Shown piece after piece: positions 8,013 to 17,400 of a stretch of 42,488 nucleotides of DNA. Position numbers and translations under genes: made by a program. The DNA comes from Coprobacillus sp. CAG:605 (GTDB taxonomy: Bacteria; Bacillota_I; Bacilli_A; RF39; UBA660), in assembly GCA_000433255.1 (NCBI GenBank), contig HF998223.1:1-42488 (forward strand). The letters are read 5' to 3'. The notes below the pieces were generated by a model, which was given only the letters and a program-made list of their open reading frames with translations, did not search any database and was not told where the DNA came from. Numbering within the stretch: position 1 is the first letter of the stretch; every line of letters starts with the position of its first letter.

Positions 8013-11000
8013 TTAATTTAATTTATTTTTATATACTACACATCCAGAATTTTCTAATTGTGATAAGAATGTACTACTATCATTAGCGCCCTTACTCTTA
8101 TCCCCATAATTAGTAGTTAATGTGTAATCTGCAAAACCAAGTGAATTAGTTTCTTGTTCTTTATTGTATTCACGTACATGTGCCATACAAGCTGGTGTTA
8201 ACTTAATACTATAGATTAATGAATCATCATTACCGTAGATTTGTTCACCCTTATCTTCAATGTCTTTTATAACCTCTGAAATATCTTGACTTTGACCATT
8301 ATTTTCAGCCCCTGAAGTACTTCCCATCCAGTTAAGTCCTTTACTACTATCTCCATTAGGGAATAAATTATTTAAAGAAACACTCTTAACATAGAATTGT
8401 AATTTACCATTATCAGTAACTTTAACTGAATCATAATTTCCTATAGTTGTTGTATAGTTAATTGTTTTATATCCTGAACAAGTATTTGATCTAGGACAAG
8501 CTGCATTATAGTCATCTATACGTGATACAGTAACATCTTTATTTAAGTCAATGTAATCACAACAATTACTATTTAATAACTCATAGAAACATTCATCAGA
8601 CATTGGATTACTCTTACACTTATCACTTGCCACAATAGTAGCGCACTTATTCTCATCATCAGTAGAAGGAATAATTGGTTCAACTTTATATGTACATACA
8701 AATTGGTCTTGAGCCGTACCAGATAAGTAACCATTTGCACCCATAATTCTACCTAAGTTCTTTGAACTATTAAAGTATTGACCAATATTAGCAAATTTTA
8801 ATGTATACGTATAATTTCCTTCTGGGGTAGTTAATGATATTGGATAAATTAACCCATCAGCATCATTACTTCCTCTATTTGGATCATCTATATCTACAAG
8901 TTGTGAGTTAGGTTGTTTTTCATTAGCAGTAACAAATCCTTTACTTGGATATGTATAGAATGGAACCATTGATTTAAAGTATATGAATTGTTGTCCAGCA
9001 ACATCTCCATACTTATCAATTGAACCTATCTTACGATAATTATAATATGAAATAGCATTGTCTTTAGATGGTTTTCCATCTTCATCAATTGTATCATAAT
9101 ATTTTGTTGAAATCTTATTACTATCTGATGGTGCAGTTGCACATCCAAATGTATTAGCATAACTTGTATCACTACTACAATAATACTTAGTTGAATTTAC
9201 TTTGGCATCGCCATCCATTTTTAATTTGTTATTACCATTCATCATTTCCATATATGAAGATTCATCATAAGTAAATGTTATTTCTGGATCAAATTGATAA
9301 TCAGTTGACCATGTTGTACACATGTTAATTTCTTCCGTAATACTTACTAATTCTGCTTTAGCACTCTTATAAGTGGCAAGAGCAGTTTCCATCTTTCCTT
9401 TAATTGCCGTTTTAGTAGCATTGTAATTTTCTTGAGCTTTAGCTTTTGTACCATAAGTAATAGTAAAGTTTCCTTCACATGGATCCGGTTCAGTTTCTAC
9501 ACATATATTATGTCCAGCCTCTGTAGCATTACCAGCCCACCATTCTTCCTTAGCACATTTTGTCCTTGTAGTATTTTTATAAGTATGAGAAGTATCTTCT
9601 TCCTTATTCCCACTTATAGTTCCAGCAGAATCTTCACTTGAACTTGCTGTAATATTTTCCTTATCAATTACAAACTCAGCTCTTAAAATATTACTATTTG
9701 AGCCAGTTAAACTTAACTTATATTTATTGTATTTAAAATTGAATGTAAAATCTTCTAAATAATATGTATCAGCATCACTTGGATAATCTGGAGTTGAAGT
9801 ACCCGAATCAGGCGAACAAGAACTAGATGATTCAATTTTTCTATTAGTATGAGTAGCGCCTTTATCTGTAGCATTAGCTGTATAATATGTATCAAAGTCT
9901 ATCTTTGATAATCCATCATTACCCTTATCTAATCTATCATACATACCTTTATAGTAATTATAAAGATTTAATTGCTCTAACATTGTTTGTTTTAATGCCA
10001 CTGCACTTGCCTGATATGCATCAACTTTAATATCAGTTGAAACACAAGTTCTTTGAGCTGCTACACCAGCAACAGCATGATATCTATTATCTAAGTTAAT
10101 TGAAATATATCTACCTTGTTTAATAGTACCTAAGTCACCTGGCATTTTAAAGGCATAATCTTCTTTACATACTACCTTACAATAATTATGAGCACCAGCT
10201 TCTTGAATAGTATATTCGTTACCATTAGGATCACTCTTATCTACGATGCAAGCATCCCAATCAGCACTAGCTCCAACATTTTTACCTTCATAAACAGTTG
10301 CTACAGTCTCACTTGGAGTACATAAGAATCCATTTGTTGCAACGCAAGCAAGATTTTCTGGAGTATTAGGAACACAACTTGGATTATCACTTAAATTCAA
10401 TGAAGTAGTCTCGGTTAATGTTAAAGGAGCATTTCCTTTATTATTAATAACTAGGAATCTTTGTGCCATATTATTTTTCTTAGCACGAGCAAAGAATACA
10501 TTTCTTACATCATCTGCATCATAATATTTTAAAGATGCCGTAACATTTAAAGTACAATTACTTCCAGCTGGAATAACAAGAATTACATCAGCAGATATTT
10601 GTCCTTGCTTACTAGTATCTATATTTTCAATAGTCTTAGTATAACCAATACTACCACCATTAACATCTTTAACAGCAATATCTACACTATTAATATCTAC
10701 ACCCGATTTAGGATTTTTAAGAATTAATTTATATTTAGCAGTTACATTGCCATTTTCATAGGAATTAGTTAATTGTGTAAATGACATTTGCATAGAATTA
10801 TTTTGTACTGTTGAAATACAACTTTCAACAGTATTCATTAAAGTAGTAGAACCACCATAACTTTGATATACAAGAGCATGTTTTTTATATGGACCATTAG
10901 CAATTCCTAAGAAAGGCTGACCATATTTAACCATTAAAAGTCTTGCTGTATCTTGAATTGTTGTATAATCAGCTCCACCTGAATTTTTATATAAACAATA

Positions 11001-11951
11001 AATTGCTTTACCAAAATCACTATCTAAATCTAATTGTTCATCAGCAGTATATTCCCATCCAGCTTCAGTTGGACCTTTTACGGCCGGATCAATACAATAA
11101 GCAGTATAAGTTGATGATGAATCATCAGTACAATGTGCTGTAACCGTATATGTTTTAGTAGTTGATAATCCCGTAACTGGACTACCTGATGCCCATTCTG
11201 ATTTTGGATTTAATTTGATAACTGAATCAGTACAGAATCCAGCTTCTGTATATTTAGTTGGCGCATCAACTATATTAGCTGAAGCATCAATTTGAGCACA
11301 TCCTTTACTATTAGGATCTAAACAAGCATTAGCTGTCATAGATGTACCACCGCCAGCACCACTACTAGTATTATTATTGTCAGGATTATAATTGCTTCCA
11401 TTAGGATGAGTCGATGTTCCTGCAGCAACTATTGAAATACTATACAATTCAATAGAATCATCTTCTTTCATACAGCTAACAATTGCTTTACCAGTTCCAT
11501 CGGCATTTGCATTTATATAATACCCCTTACCATTTGGATTAGTCAAAGTAACATTTCCTGATTTAACAGTACATGTTTTATAACTGCCTATCATACTAGA
11601 TTTTCCTTGTTGAATTTCCTTATTAATAGATGAAGCTCCGCCTTTCTTAGGAACTTCAAATTTAATAGTGCCAGTCTTAGATCCACCATTAGTACAAAAG
11701 ACAACCGCAGTACCAGTACCAACAGCTTTAAAAGTATATGTTCCCTTTCCCGTGTTTTCTGTTGCTGTAATTACATTAGTATTAGACGATGTACATTTCA
11801 TCCACGAAACCATACTTCTATCCCAGCTTGCACCTTTTTCTAAAGTTTGAGTTTCTGTAAATTCAGTTGCAGCCCTTGCTCCCCCTAAAAACATTCCAAA
11901 AGAAAGAACACTAAACAATATAAAAGATAAATACTTAATCCTATTTTTCAT
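8013..11951 (-). CDS. Giant cysteine-rich exported protein, candidate thioester adhesin
   Basis: A 1312-residue exported protein. A signal peptide ends about GGARA (residue 27). Two short repeats of about 75 residues follow (30-100 and 104-177), each with a Cys pair and a Big/Ig-like look, then a Gly/Asn/Ser-rich linker (about 178-205). I count about 36 cysteines, unusual for a Gram-positive surface protein, with a dense cluster at 1103-1158. Between 286 and 333 lies AYCIDP followed 47 residues later by TIQDTARLL, resembling the Cys and Gln of internal thioester domains. A helical, possibly coiled-coil segment covers 835-875. There is no LPXTG motif or C-terminal TM, so attachment probably relies on the Tad-like machine or on the anchored neighbour. 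AAGGAG precedes the ATG; the start overlaps the previous stop by one base (TAATG). Confidence 0.7.
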   Translation of the reverse strand: MKNRIKYLSFILFSVLSFGMFLGGARAATEFTETQTLEKGASWDRSMVSWMKCTSSNTNVITATENTGKGTYTFKAVGTGTAVVFCTNGGSKTGTIKFEVPKKGGASSINKEIQQGKSSMIGSYKTCTVKSGNVTLTNPNGKGYYINANADGTGKAIVSCMKEDDSIELYSISIVAAGTSTHPNGSNYNPDNNNTSSGAGGGTSMTANACLDPNSKGCAQIDASANIVDAPTKYTEAGFCTDSVIKLNPKSEWASGSPVTGLSTTKTYTVTAHCTDDSSSTYTAYCIDPAVKGPTEAGWEYTADEQLDLDSDFGKAIYCLYKNSGGADYTTIQDTARLLMVKYGQPFLGIANGPYKKHALVYQSYGGSTTLMNTVESCISTVQNNSMQMSFTQLTNSYENGNVTAKYKLILKNPKSGVDINSVDIAVKDVNGGSIGYTKTIENIDTSKQGQISADVILVIPAGSNCTLNVTASLKYYDADDVRNVFFARAKKNNMAQRFLVINNKGNAPLTLTETTSLNLSDNPSCVPNTPENLACVATNGFLCTPSETVATVYEGKNVGASADWDACIVDKSDPNGNEYTIQEAGAHNYCKVVCKEDYAFKMPGDLGTIKQGRYISINLDNRYHAVAGVAAQRTCVSTDIKVDAYQASAVALKQTMLEQLNLYNYYKGMYDRLDKGNDGLSKIDFDTYYTANATDKGATHTNRKIESSSSCSPDSGTSTPDYPSDADTYYLEDFTFNFKYNKYKLSLTGSNSNILRAEFVIDKENITASSSEDSAGTISGNKEEDTSHTYKNTTRTKCAKEEWWAGNATEAGHNICVETEPDPCEGNFTITYGTKAKAQENYNATKTAIKGKMETALATYKSAKAELVSITEEINMCTTWSTDYQFDPEITFTYDESSYMEMMNGNNKLKMDGDAKVNSTKYYCSSDTSYANTFGCATAPSDSNKISTKYYDTIDEDGKPSKDNAISYYNYRKIGSIDKYGDVAGQQFIYFKSMVPFYTYPSKGFVTANEKQPNSQLVDIDDPNRGSNDADGLIYPISLTTPEGNYTYTLKFANIGQYFNSSKNLGRIMGANGYLSGTAQDQFVCTYKVEPIIPSTDDENKCATIVASDKCKSNPMSDECFYELLNSNCCDYIDLNKDVTVSRIDDYNAACPRSNTCSGYKTINYTTTIGNYDSVKVTDNGKLQFYVKSVSLNNLFPNGDSSKGLNWMGSTSGAENNGQSQDISEVIKDIEDKGEQIYGNDDSLIYSIKLTPACMAHVREYNKEQETNSLGFADYTLTTNYGDKSKGANDSSTFLSQLENSGCVVYKNKLN

Positions 11952-12670
11952 TATACTATTCTCTCCTTTCTTTTCTTAATAACGATATACACAATAGTGC
12001 CTGCTACTACTACACAAACAAGAATAATAACCCATTTATACTTATCAGCAAAAGTTAAAGTCTTATAAATAATCGAATTATTCTTTCTTTCTTCCTCTTG
12101 TTGTTTCTTTTCCTTTTCTTCACTATAAGCCTTAACGCCACTTTTAAATTCACTTTCTTTAATATCATCTAAAGTAACAAATTGCTTACAATAGTAATAA
12201 TCTTCATTACCAATACATTCTCCATAATCACTATAAATATTATATCTTGGAATTGTTACATTAAAAGTCCTTACCGCACTCTTACCACAGTCACTATCCG
12301 CATAATATAACTCTACAGTATAATCTTTAACACTCATAGCAATACCCGTATTAATAGTAAACTCTCCATTATTTGTATTACTATATGAATATTCATACTT
12401 CTTACCATTCTTATCAATAACCTTAAAACTCAAATTATCCGTAAGATTATAAATATGAATTAACCCATACCATGTTGAATCTTCAATAACCTCATCATAA
12501 GTTGGATCATTAATATTTTGTTTATATTCATAAGTTTCATAATCAACTTTAACATTAGCAGCTTCATTATTTATCTTAGCTTTAGTTTCATAACTACAAA
12601 CTTCAGCATTAACACTACCCATAAATAAAAACATAAATACTGCTAAAACTACATACTTAAATTTCTTCAT
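11951..12670 (-). CDS. Exported, C-terminally membrane-anchored protein
   Basis: A 239-residue protein that opens the operon. It has a signal peptide (cleavage likely after SVNA, residue 22), a beta-rich extracellular domain with a few cysteines, a charged helical stretch rich in Glu/Lys (about 180-200), and a C-terminal TM helix (about 213-232) with a basic stop-transfer tail (KKRKERIV). No known domain is recognised. Its place directly upstream of, and coupled to, the giant Cys-rich protein suggests it serves as a membrane anchor, receptor or chaperone for it. This is inferred from context only. Confidence 0.6.
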   Translation of the reverse strand: MKKFKYVVLAVFMFLFMGSVNAEVCSYETKAKINNEAANVKVDYETYEYKQNINDPTYDEVIEDSTWYGLIHIYNLTDNLSFKVIDKNGKKYEYSYSNTNNGEFTINTGIAMSVKDYTVELYYADSDCGKSAVRTFNVTIPRYNIYSDYGECIGNEDYYYCKQFVTLDDIKESEFKSGVKAYSEEKEKKQQEEERKNNSIIYKTLTFADKYKWVIILVCVVVAGTIVYIVIKKRKERIV

Positions 12671-12699
12671 ATCAACTAACTCCTTATTTCCTATTTATA

Positions 12700-12728
12700 A
12701 TTTTACTATGACTATAAGAAAATTACAA
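12700..12728 (-). promoter_or_regulatory. SigA-type promoter of the Tad-like operon
   Basis: On the minus strand TTGTAA (12728-12723) and TAAAAT (12705-12700) are 17 bp apart, about 30 bp upstream of the first gene, whose AAGGAG lies 9 nt from the ATG. Confidence 0.5.
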
Positions 12729-12750
12729 GTGAAATAATCATTTATCATAA

Positions 12751-12770
12751 GTAAAATAGTGTCATTTTAC
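12751..12770. promoter_or_regulatory. Operator-like dyad between divergent operons
   Basis: A perfect 7-bp inverted repeat, GTAAAAT-6-ATTTTAC, sits between the promoter of the Tad-like operon and the promoter of the thioredoxin operon. It could bind a regulator shared by both. No regulator is identified. Confidence 0.35.
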
Positions 12771-12781
12771 CATATATTTTT

Positions 12782-12810
12782 TTGATATTCCTAAGAAGTT
12801 ATGATATATT
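12782..12810 (+). promoter_or_regulatory. SigA-type promoter of the thioredoxin-CPBP-phosphoesterase operon
   Basis: TTGATA and TATATT are separated by 17 bp, with the ATG 17 bp further on. Confidence 0.6.
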
Positions 12811-12827
12811 AATTATGGTGATTTTAT

Positions 12828-13286
12828 ATGACAAGAAAAAAGAAAAATATTATTATAAGTGCCGTTATTATTGTTCTAACGGTTATAATCTGTGCAGCCA
12901 TTTGGTTCATTGGCAAAGGTTTCAATAAAACAGAATATCCCTATATTCATGAACTAACATTTAACGAATTAGAAAGTAAATTAAACAACCAAGATAGTTT
13001 TGTTCTTATAATTACTCAAACTGGTTGCTCTCATTGTGAAGCCTACTTACCCGTAGTTCAAAATGTTTCTAACAAATACAAAGTGGATTTTTATGTTTTA
13101 AATCGTACTAATATTAGTGATGAAGAACGTACTAAGCTTAAAAATATTGCAAATATTTCAGGTACTCCAACTACCCTTTTCTATACTAGTGGTGAAGAAA
13201 AATCGGCTCTAAACCGCCTAGTAGGTCAAGCCACTGAATATCGTTTAGTCGAAAAATTAACAAGTGAGGGTTATATCCATGAATAA
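12828..13286 (+). CDS. Membrane-anchored thioredoxin-like protein
   Basis: A 152-residue protein with an N-terminal TM anchor (about 7-28) and an extracellular thioredoxin fold. The active site is GCSHC (Cys67, Cys70), and ISGTPTTLFY supplies the cis-Pro. It should catalyse thiol-disulfide exchange on exported proteins. It is divergently transcribed from the operon that encodes the Cys-rich exported proteins, which makes them plausible substrates. GGTGAT lies about 6 nt before the ATG. A second membrane thioredoxin is at 18589-19173. Direction (oxidase, reductase or isomerase) cannot be read from the sequence. Confidence 0.75.
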   Translation: MTRKKKNIIISAVIIVLTVIICAAIWFIGKGFNKTEYPYIHELTFNELESKLNNQDSFVLIITQTGCSHCEAYLPVVQNVSNKYKVDFYVLNRTNISDEERTKLKNIANISGTPTTLFYTSGEEKSALNRLVGQATEYRLVEKLTSEGYIHE

Positions 13287-13965
13287 AATAAAACCATCAC
13301 TTAAGGGTTTTGGTGGTATTCTCTTCTTCTTTGGTTTTCAATACCTTTATTCTATTTTAATAAGTATCCTAGTATCTAAAATAAACTTTAGCTTCCTAGC
13401 TAAAAACATAATCTTACTTCTAGGTGAGACTATTATTGCTATCGTTATGATTATCTTAAACAAAGAAAGATTAAAAAAAGATTATCCTGATTTTAATAAA
13501 AATTATAAAAAATACTTAAAAATAGGAATTAAATATTGGTTTACAGGTCTTATCTTCATGATGTTAAGTAACATTCTAATCAATGTCTATATTACTAATA
13601 ATATTGCTGCTAACGAGGCCTCAAATCGTTCTACCTTAGAATCATATCCAATATATGCCATTTTAGCCATCAGCCTCATAGGACCTTTAGCCGAAGAACT
13701 AACATTTAGATGTAATTTCAAAGACTTATTCCATCGTCGCAGCACTTTCGTCTTATTTACATCCTTAATATTTGCTAGTGCTCACGTCTTAACAAGTCTT
13801 ACTAGTATTACTGACTTAATCTATTTAATACCTTACATGTCATTATCTCTAGCCCTAGGCTTTGCCTTCTATGACACTGATAATATCTATACAACCATAA
13901 TTATTCACACTATGCATAATACCCTTGCTACCATTCTTTTAGTCGTAGCGTTACTAGGAGCGTAA
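13279..13965 (+). CDS. CPBP family intramembrane metalloprotease
   Basis: A 228-residue multi-pass membrane protein of the CPBP (Abi/CAAX) family. Conserved motifs are AEELTFR (Glu139, Glu140, Arg144), SAHV (His169) and HTMHN (His210, Asn214), which form the intramembrane glutamate/metal active site. The start at 13279 overlaps the previous gene by 8 bp and has GAGGG about 8 nt upstream; an ATG-like start 15 nt earlier lacks this spacing. Members process prenylated or peptide substrates, often in bacteriocin self-immunity; the substrate here is unknown. Confidence 0.8.
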   Translation: MNKIKPSLKGFGGILFFFGFQYLYSILISILVSKINFSFLAKNIILLLGETIIAIVMIILNKERLKKDYPDFNKNYKKYLKIGIKYWFTGLIFMMLSNILINVYITNNIAANEASNRSTLESYPIYAILAISLIGPLAEELTFRCNFKDLFHRRSTFVLFTSLIFASAHVLTSLTSITDLIYLIPYMSLSLALGFAFYDTDNIYTTIIIHTMHNTLATILLVVALLGA

Positions 13966-13967
13966 TC

Positions 13968-14885
13968 ATGAAAGAAAATAATAATTTATCTCGTGTTGCT
14001 AGAAATAGTAAAAAAGAAAAAACAACTATCGAACCTAAAACTAAAGAAATAAACATCGAGCCAAAGAAAAAAAGCCCAGTAAAAAGAATACTTGCAACAC
14101 TTTTTATCATTGGCTTACTAATCTTACTTTATGCTAGATTTATTGGTACTATGGGGCTTGTCGTTAAAGAATATGGTATAACCTCATCCAAACTACCAGA
14201 GTCATTCGACGGCCTAAAGGTTGTCCATATTAGTGATATCCATTATGGTACTATCATTAATCAAAAAAGATTAGAAAATATCGTAAATGAAATTAATAAA
14301 ATCAAACCAGATATCGTCGTCTTTACTGGTGATTTATATGATGAATCAATTAATATGACAGATACATTACAAAGTGAAGTAATAAATACCCTAAATAAAT
14401 TAGAAGTAACTATCGGTAAGTATGCTGTTTCTGGTAACCATGATTATTCAGATACTATCTTTGAAGACTTAATAACTAAGTCAGGGTTCACTTATCTAAG
14501 TAATGAATCTAAAATAATCTATAATAATGGTCCAACCCCTATTGAAATAGTTGGATATCCTGACTCTCGCAAAGACAATCCTGATTATACAATTTCTCTA
14601 ACTGACTACTACAAAATTGCCCTAATTCACGAACCTGACGAACTAGACAATATTAAAGATAAGGGCTTTGACCTTGTACTATCGGGACACTCTCATGGTG
14701 GCCAAGTACGCCTACCAATAATCGGTAAAATCATTACCCCACCAGGTTCTAAAAAATATTATGATGAATACTACAACGTTAATGATACTAAAATGTATGT
14801 ATCCTATGGTCTAGGTACTAGCTTACTTCGTTTAAGATTATTTGACCATCCATCATTCAATCTTTATCGAATTTATAGCGAATAA
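13968..14885 (+). CDS. Membrane-anchored metallophosphoesterase (YkuE/YaeI-like)
   Basis: A 305-residue protein with a basic N-terminus, one TM segment (about 40-58) and an extracellular calcineurin-like phosphoesterase domain. Metal ligands are visible in HISDIH (87-92), TGDLYD (120-125), SGNHDY (155-160) and SGHSHGGQ (239-246), and the end pattern PPGSKKYYDEYY is typical of the YkuE-like branch. Homologues are suggested to act on lipid-linked or UDP-linked phosphates; the exact substrate is uncertain. AGGAG lies before the start, 2 bp after the CPBP stop, so it is the third gene of this operon. Confidence 0.85.
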   Translation: MKENNNLSRVARNSKKEKTTIEPKTKEINIEPKKKSPVKRILATLFIIGLLILLYARFIGTMGLVVKEYGITSSKLPESFDGLKVVHISDIHYGTIINQKRLENIVNEINKIKPDIVVFTGDLYDESINMTDTLQSEVINTLNKLEVTIGKYAVSGNHDYSDTIFEDLITKSGFTYLSNESKIIYNNGPTPIEIVGYPDSRKDNPDYTISLTDYYKIALIHEPDELDNIKDKGFDLVLSGHSHGGQVRLPIIGKIITPPGSKKYYDEYYNVNDTKMYVSYGLGTSLLRLRLFDHPSFNLYRIYSE

Positions 14886-14926
14886 AAAAATTATTAAGAA
14901 CTTAATCTTAGCAATTTTTATTTTTC
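14886..14926. terminator. Bidirectional terminator
   Basis: An imperfect hairpin (AAATTATTAAG pairing with CTTAATCTTAGCAATTT) with T-runs on both sides lies between the convergent phosphoesterase and pnp genes and overlaps the end of pnp. Confidence 0.6.
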
Positions 14927-17076
14927 TCTTCACTATTCTTTTCCTTCTTAGGTAAAGCTTCTTTTCTTGATAAATTTAATCTACCTTTATTATCATAACC
15001 AAGTGATTTAACTATAATTTCGTCTCCTACTTTAAATAAATCACTAGGATGTTCAACACGTTTATTATCAAGCTGTGATACATGACATAAACCTTCACAA
15101 CCACTCCACAACTCAACAAAGCAGCCAAATGACTCTACCTTCGTAATCTTACCTTGATAAACCTTACCCGTTTCAACTTCTCTTACGACATTTAAAATCA
15201 TTTCTTTAGTCTTATCAATAATACTTTGGTCTTGATGATAAATAATTACTCTACCATCATCTTCTAAATCAACCTTAACAGCATCCTTATCATTTACACT
15301 AGTAACATTGCTAGCTTCTAGAATAATCTTCGTAATCATGTCTCCACCCTTGCCAATAACATCTTTAATCTTATCGGGGTTAATATTAAATGTAGCAATC
15401 TTAGGAGCATAAGGACTTAACTCTTTACGAGGTTCACTAATTGCACTAGTCATAACATTTAATACTTCTAAACGAGCTTTCTTTGCTTGCGCTAAAGCTT
15501 TCTTTAAAATATCTTCTGTAACGCCTTTAATCTTAATATCCATTTGTAAAGCCGTAATACCTTTCTTCGTACCAGCAACTTTAAAGTCCATATCTCCCAT
15601 ATGGTCTTCTAAGCCTTGAATATCTGTTAAAATCGTATACTTCTTACCATCTTTTGAAGTAATAAGACCCATAGCAATACCCGCTACTGGCGCTTTAATA
15701 GGAACACCTGCCGCCATTAATGACATACATCCTGCACAAATAGTAGCTTGACTACTTGAACCATTAGATTCTAATACCTCAGATACAACTCTTACTGTAT
15801 AAGGAAATTCATCTTCACTAGGCATAACTTGAAGTAACGCTCTTTCCCCTAAAGCACCATGCCCAATTTCACGACGTCCTGGCGAACCATACCTTCCCAC
15901 TTCACCAACACAAAACGCTGGAAAATTATAATGTAACATAAAACGTTTGGTATCTTCTAACCCAAGTCCATCTAAAATTTGATGTTCTCCTAAAGCTCCT
16001 AAAGTAGTAGTAGCAAGTACTTGAGTCTCACCTCTTGTAAATAGTCCTGAACCATGCGTTCTCGGTAAAATATCAACACTTGCCGCTAATGGTCTAATCT
16101 CATCCATAGCCCTACCATCTGGACGAACCTTCTTCTTCGTAATAAGTTCTCTTAAACATTCACCCTCAATAGTATCAACTAACTTTTTAACATCTTTTAA
16201 AACATTATCTAAGTTATCATCCATTTGATACTTTAAAGAAAAATATCCCAAAGTATTTTCTTTTACTTTACTTATTGCATCATATTGGGCAAGTTTGCCT
16301 TTAATATCAAAGCACTTAAACATTTCATCAGTCGCATACTCTCTTACGGCCGCTTCAAGTTCGGCATCAATTGTTGCTAAATCAACTTTAACTTTTTCTT
16401 GACCAATTTCTTTAATAATCTTCTCTTGAAAATCACATAATTTCTTAATATATTCATGTCCAAACATTAAAGCCCCAAGCATATCTTTTTCACTAACTTG
16501 TTTAGCACCAGCTTCAACCATACATATAGCATCCTTAGTCCCAGCAACGGTTACACTAAGTTCAGTTTCTTCCATTTGTTTAGTATCTGGATTAATAATA
16601 TAATCTTTACCAATCTTACCTACAACTACTCCCGCTACTGGTCCATCAAAAGGAATATTTGATATTCCAAGTGCTAACGAAGAACCGAATAACGCCGTCA
16701 TTTCTGGTGAACAATCAGGGTCAACTGATAAAACTGTATTAATAACTTGAACTTCATTTCTAAAATTCTCGTCGAACATTGGTCTAATTGGTCTATCAAT
16801 TAAACGTGCTGTTAAAGTAGCGGCCTCACTAGGACGTCCTTCTCTTTTAATAAATCCTCCTGGTATTTTACCAACTGAGTATAGCCTTTCTTGATATAAA
16901 ACTGTCAAAGGAAAGAAATCTTGAGTAATTGGCGTATTACCCATAACTGCTGCTGTTAAAATAACAGTATCATTATATCTAACTAATACTGAAGCATTGG
17001 CTTGTTTAGCTAACTCTCCTGTTTCAACAACTATCTTTTTACCTAATAAATCATATTCATATACTTTTTTTTCCAT
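14908..17076 (-). CDS. pnp: Polyribonucleotide nucleotidyltransferase (PNPase)
   Basis: A 722-residue full-length PNPase, the phosphate-dependent 3' to 5' exoribonuclease of the mRNA decay machinery. It has two RNase PH domains, the second including FTRGETQVLATTTLG, then a KH domain (INPDKIKDVIGKGGDMITKI) and an S1 domain (VYQGKITKVESFGCFVEL). The ATG at 17076 has AAAAGAGG about 6 nt upstream. It follows rpsO, the usual order in Firmicutes, with a hairpin between them that may make pnp expression partly independent. Confidence 0.98.
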   Translation of the reverse strand: MEKKVYEYDLLGKKIVVETGELAKQANASVLVRYNDTVILTAAVMGNTPITQDFFPLTVLYQERLYSVGKIPGGFIKREGRPSEAATLTARLIDRPIRPMFDENFRNEVQVINTVLSVDPDCSPEMTALFGSSLALGISNIPFDGPVAGVVVGKIGKDYIINPDTKQMEETELSVTVAGTKDAICMVEAGAKQVSEKDMLGALMFGHEYIKKLCDFQEKIIKEIGQEKVKVDLATIDAELEAAVREYATDEMFKCFDIKGKLAQYDAISKVKENTLGYFSLKYQMDDNLDNVLKDVKKLVDTIEGECLRELITKKKVRPDGRAMDEIRPLAASVDILPRTHGSGLFTRGETQVLATTTLGALGEHQILDGLGLEDTKRFMLHYNFPAFCVGEVGRYGSPGRREIGHGALGERALLQVMPSEDEFPYTVRVVSEVLESNGSSSQATICAGCMSLMAAGVPIKAPVAGIAMGLITSKDGKKYTILTDIQGLEDHMGDMDFKVAGTKKGITALQMDIKIKGVTEDILKKALAQAKKARLEVLNVMTSAISEPRKELSPYAPKIATFNINPDKIKDVIGKGGDMITKIILEASNVTSVNDKDAVKVDLEDDGRVIIYHQDQSIIDKTKEMILNVVREVETGKVYQGKITKVESFGCFVELWSGCEGLCHVSQLDNKRVEHPSDLFKVGDEIIVKSLGYDNKGRLNLSRKEALPKKEKNSEEKNKNC

Positions 17077-17106
17077 AAATTACCTCTTTTCTAAGTATAT
17101 ATAGAA

Positions 17107-17135
17107 GAAAAAAAGACACCAAAAATATAGTGCCT
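17107..17135 (-). terminator. rpsO-pnp intergenic hairpin
   Basis: AGGCAC and GTGTCT form a stem followed by TTTTTTT on the minus strand, overlapping the rpsO stop. It may act as a partial terminator or a processing site. Confidence 0.6.
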
Positions 17136-17400
17136 ACTTTCTTATATTTAATTTTTTAATAGTTTCTCTATAACTTACTACGTCATTATTTTTTAAGTAA
17201 TCTAATAGAGCACGTCTCTTACCAACTTTCATTAAAAGTCCTCTTTTTGAATGATAGTCATGGATATGAGTTTTTAAATGTTCTGTTAAATCATTAATTT
17301 CATATGTAAGAATAGCAATTTGAGCTTCAGTTGCACCGCAACCTTTTTCTTTACCAAATTCTTTAACTAATTTAGCTTTTGTTTCTTTAGAAACTGCCAT
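17134..17400 (-). CDS. rpsO: 30S ribosomal protein S15
   Basis: An 88-residue protein with all S15 hallmarks: TEAQIAILTYEINDLTEHLK, HSKRGLLMKVGKRRALLDYL. It binds 16S rRNA early in 30S assembly. AGGAG precedes the ATG. It is the first gene of the rpsO-pnp unit, with a promoter and a leader of about 90 nt upstream. Confidence 0.98.
   Translation of the reverse strand: MAVSKETKAKLVKEFGKEKGCGATEAQIAILTYEINDLTEHLKTHIHDYHSKRGLLMKVGKRRALLDYLKNNDVVSYRETIKKLNIRK

Noticed and set aside
9432..9641. Plus-strand frame inside the giant Cys-rich protein gene
   Set aside because: It lies antisense within a convincing 1312-residue gene, has no ribosome-binding site and no family resemblance. The frames at 10943-11143 and 11668-11850 were rejected for the same reason.
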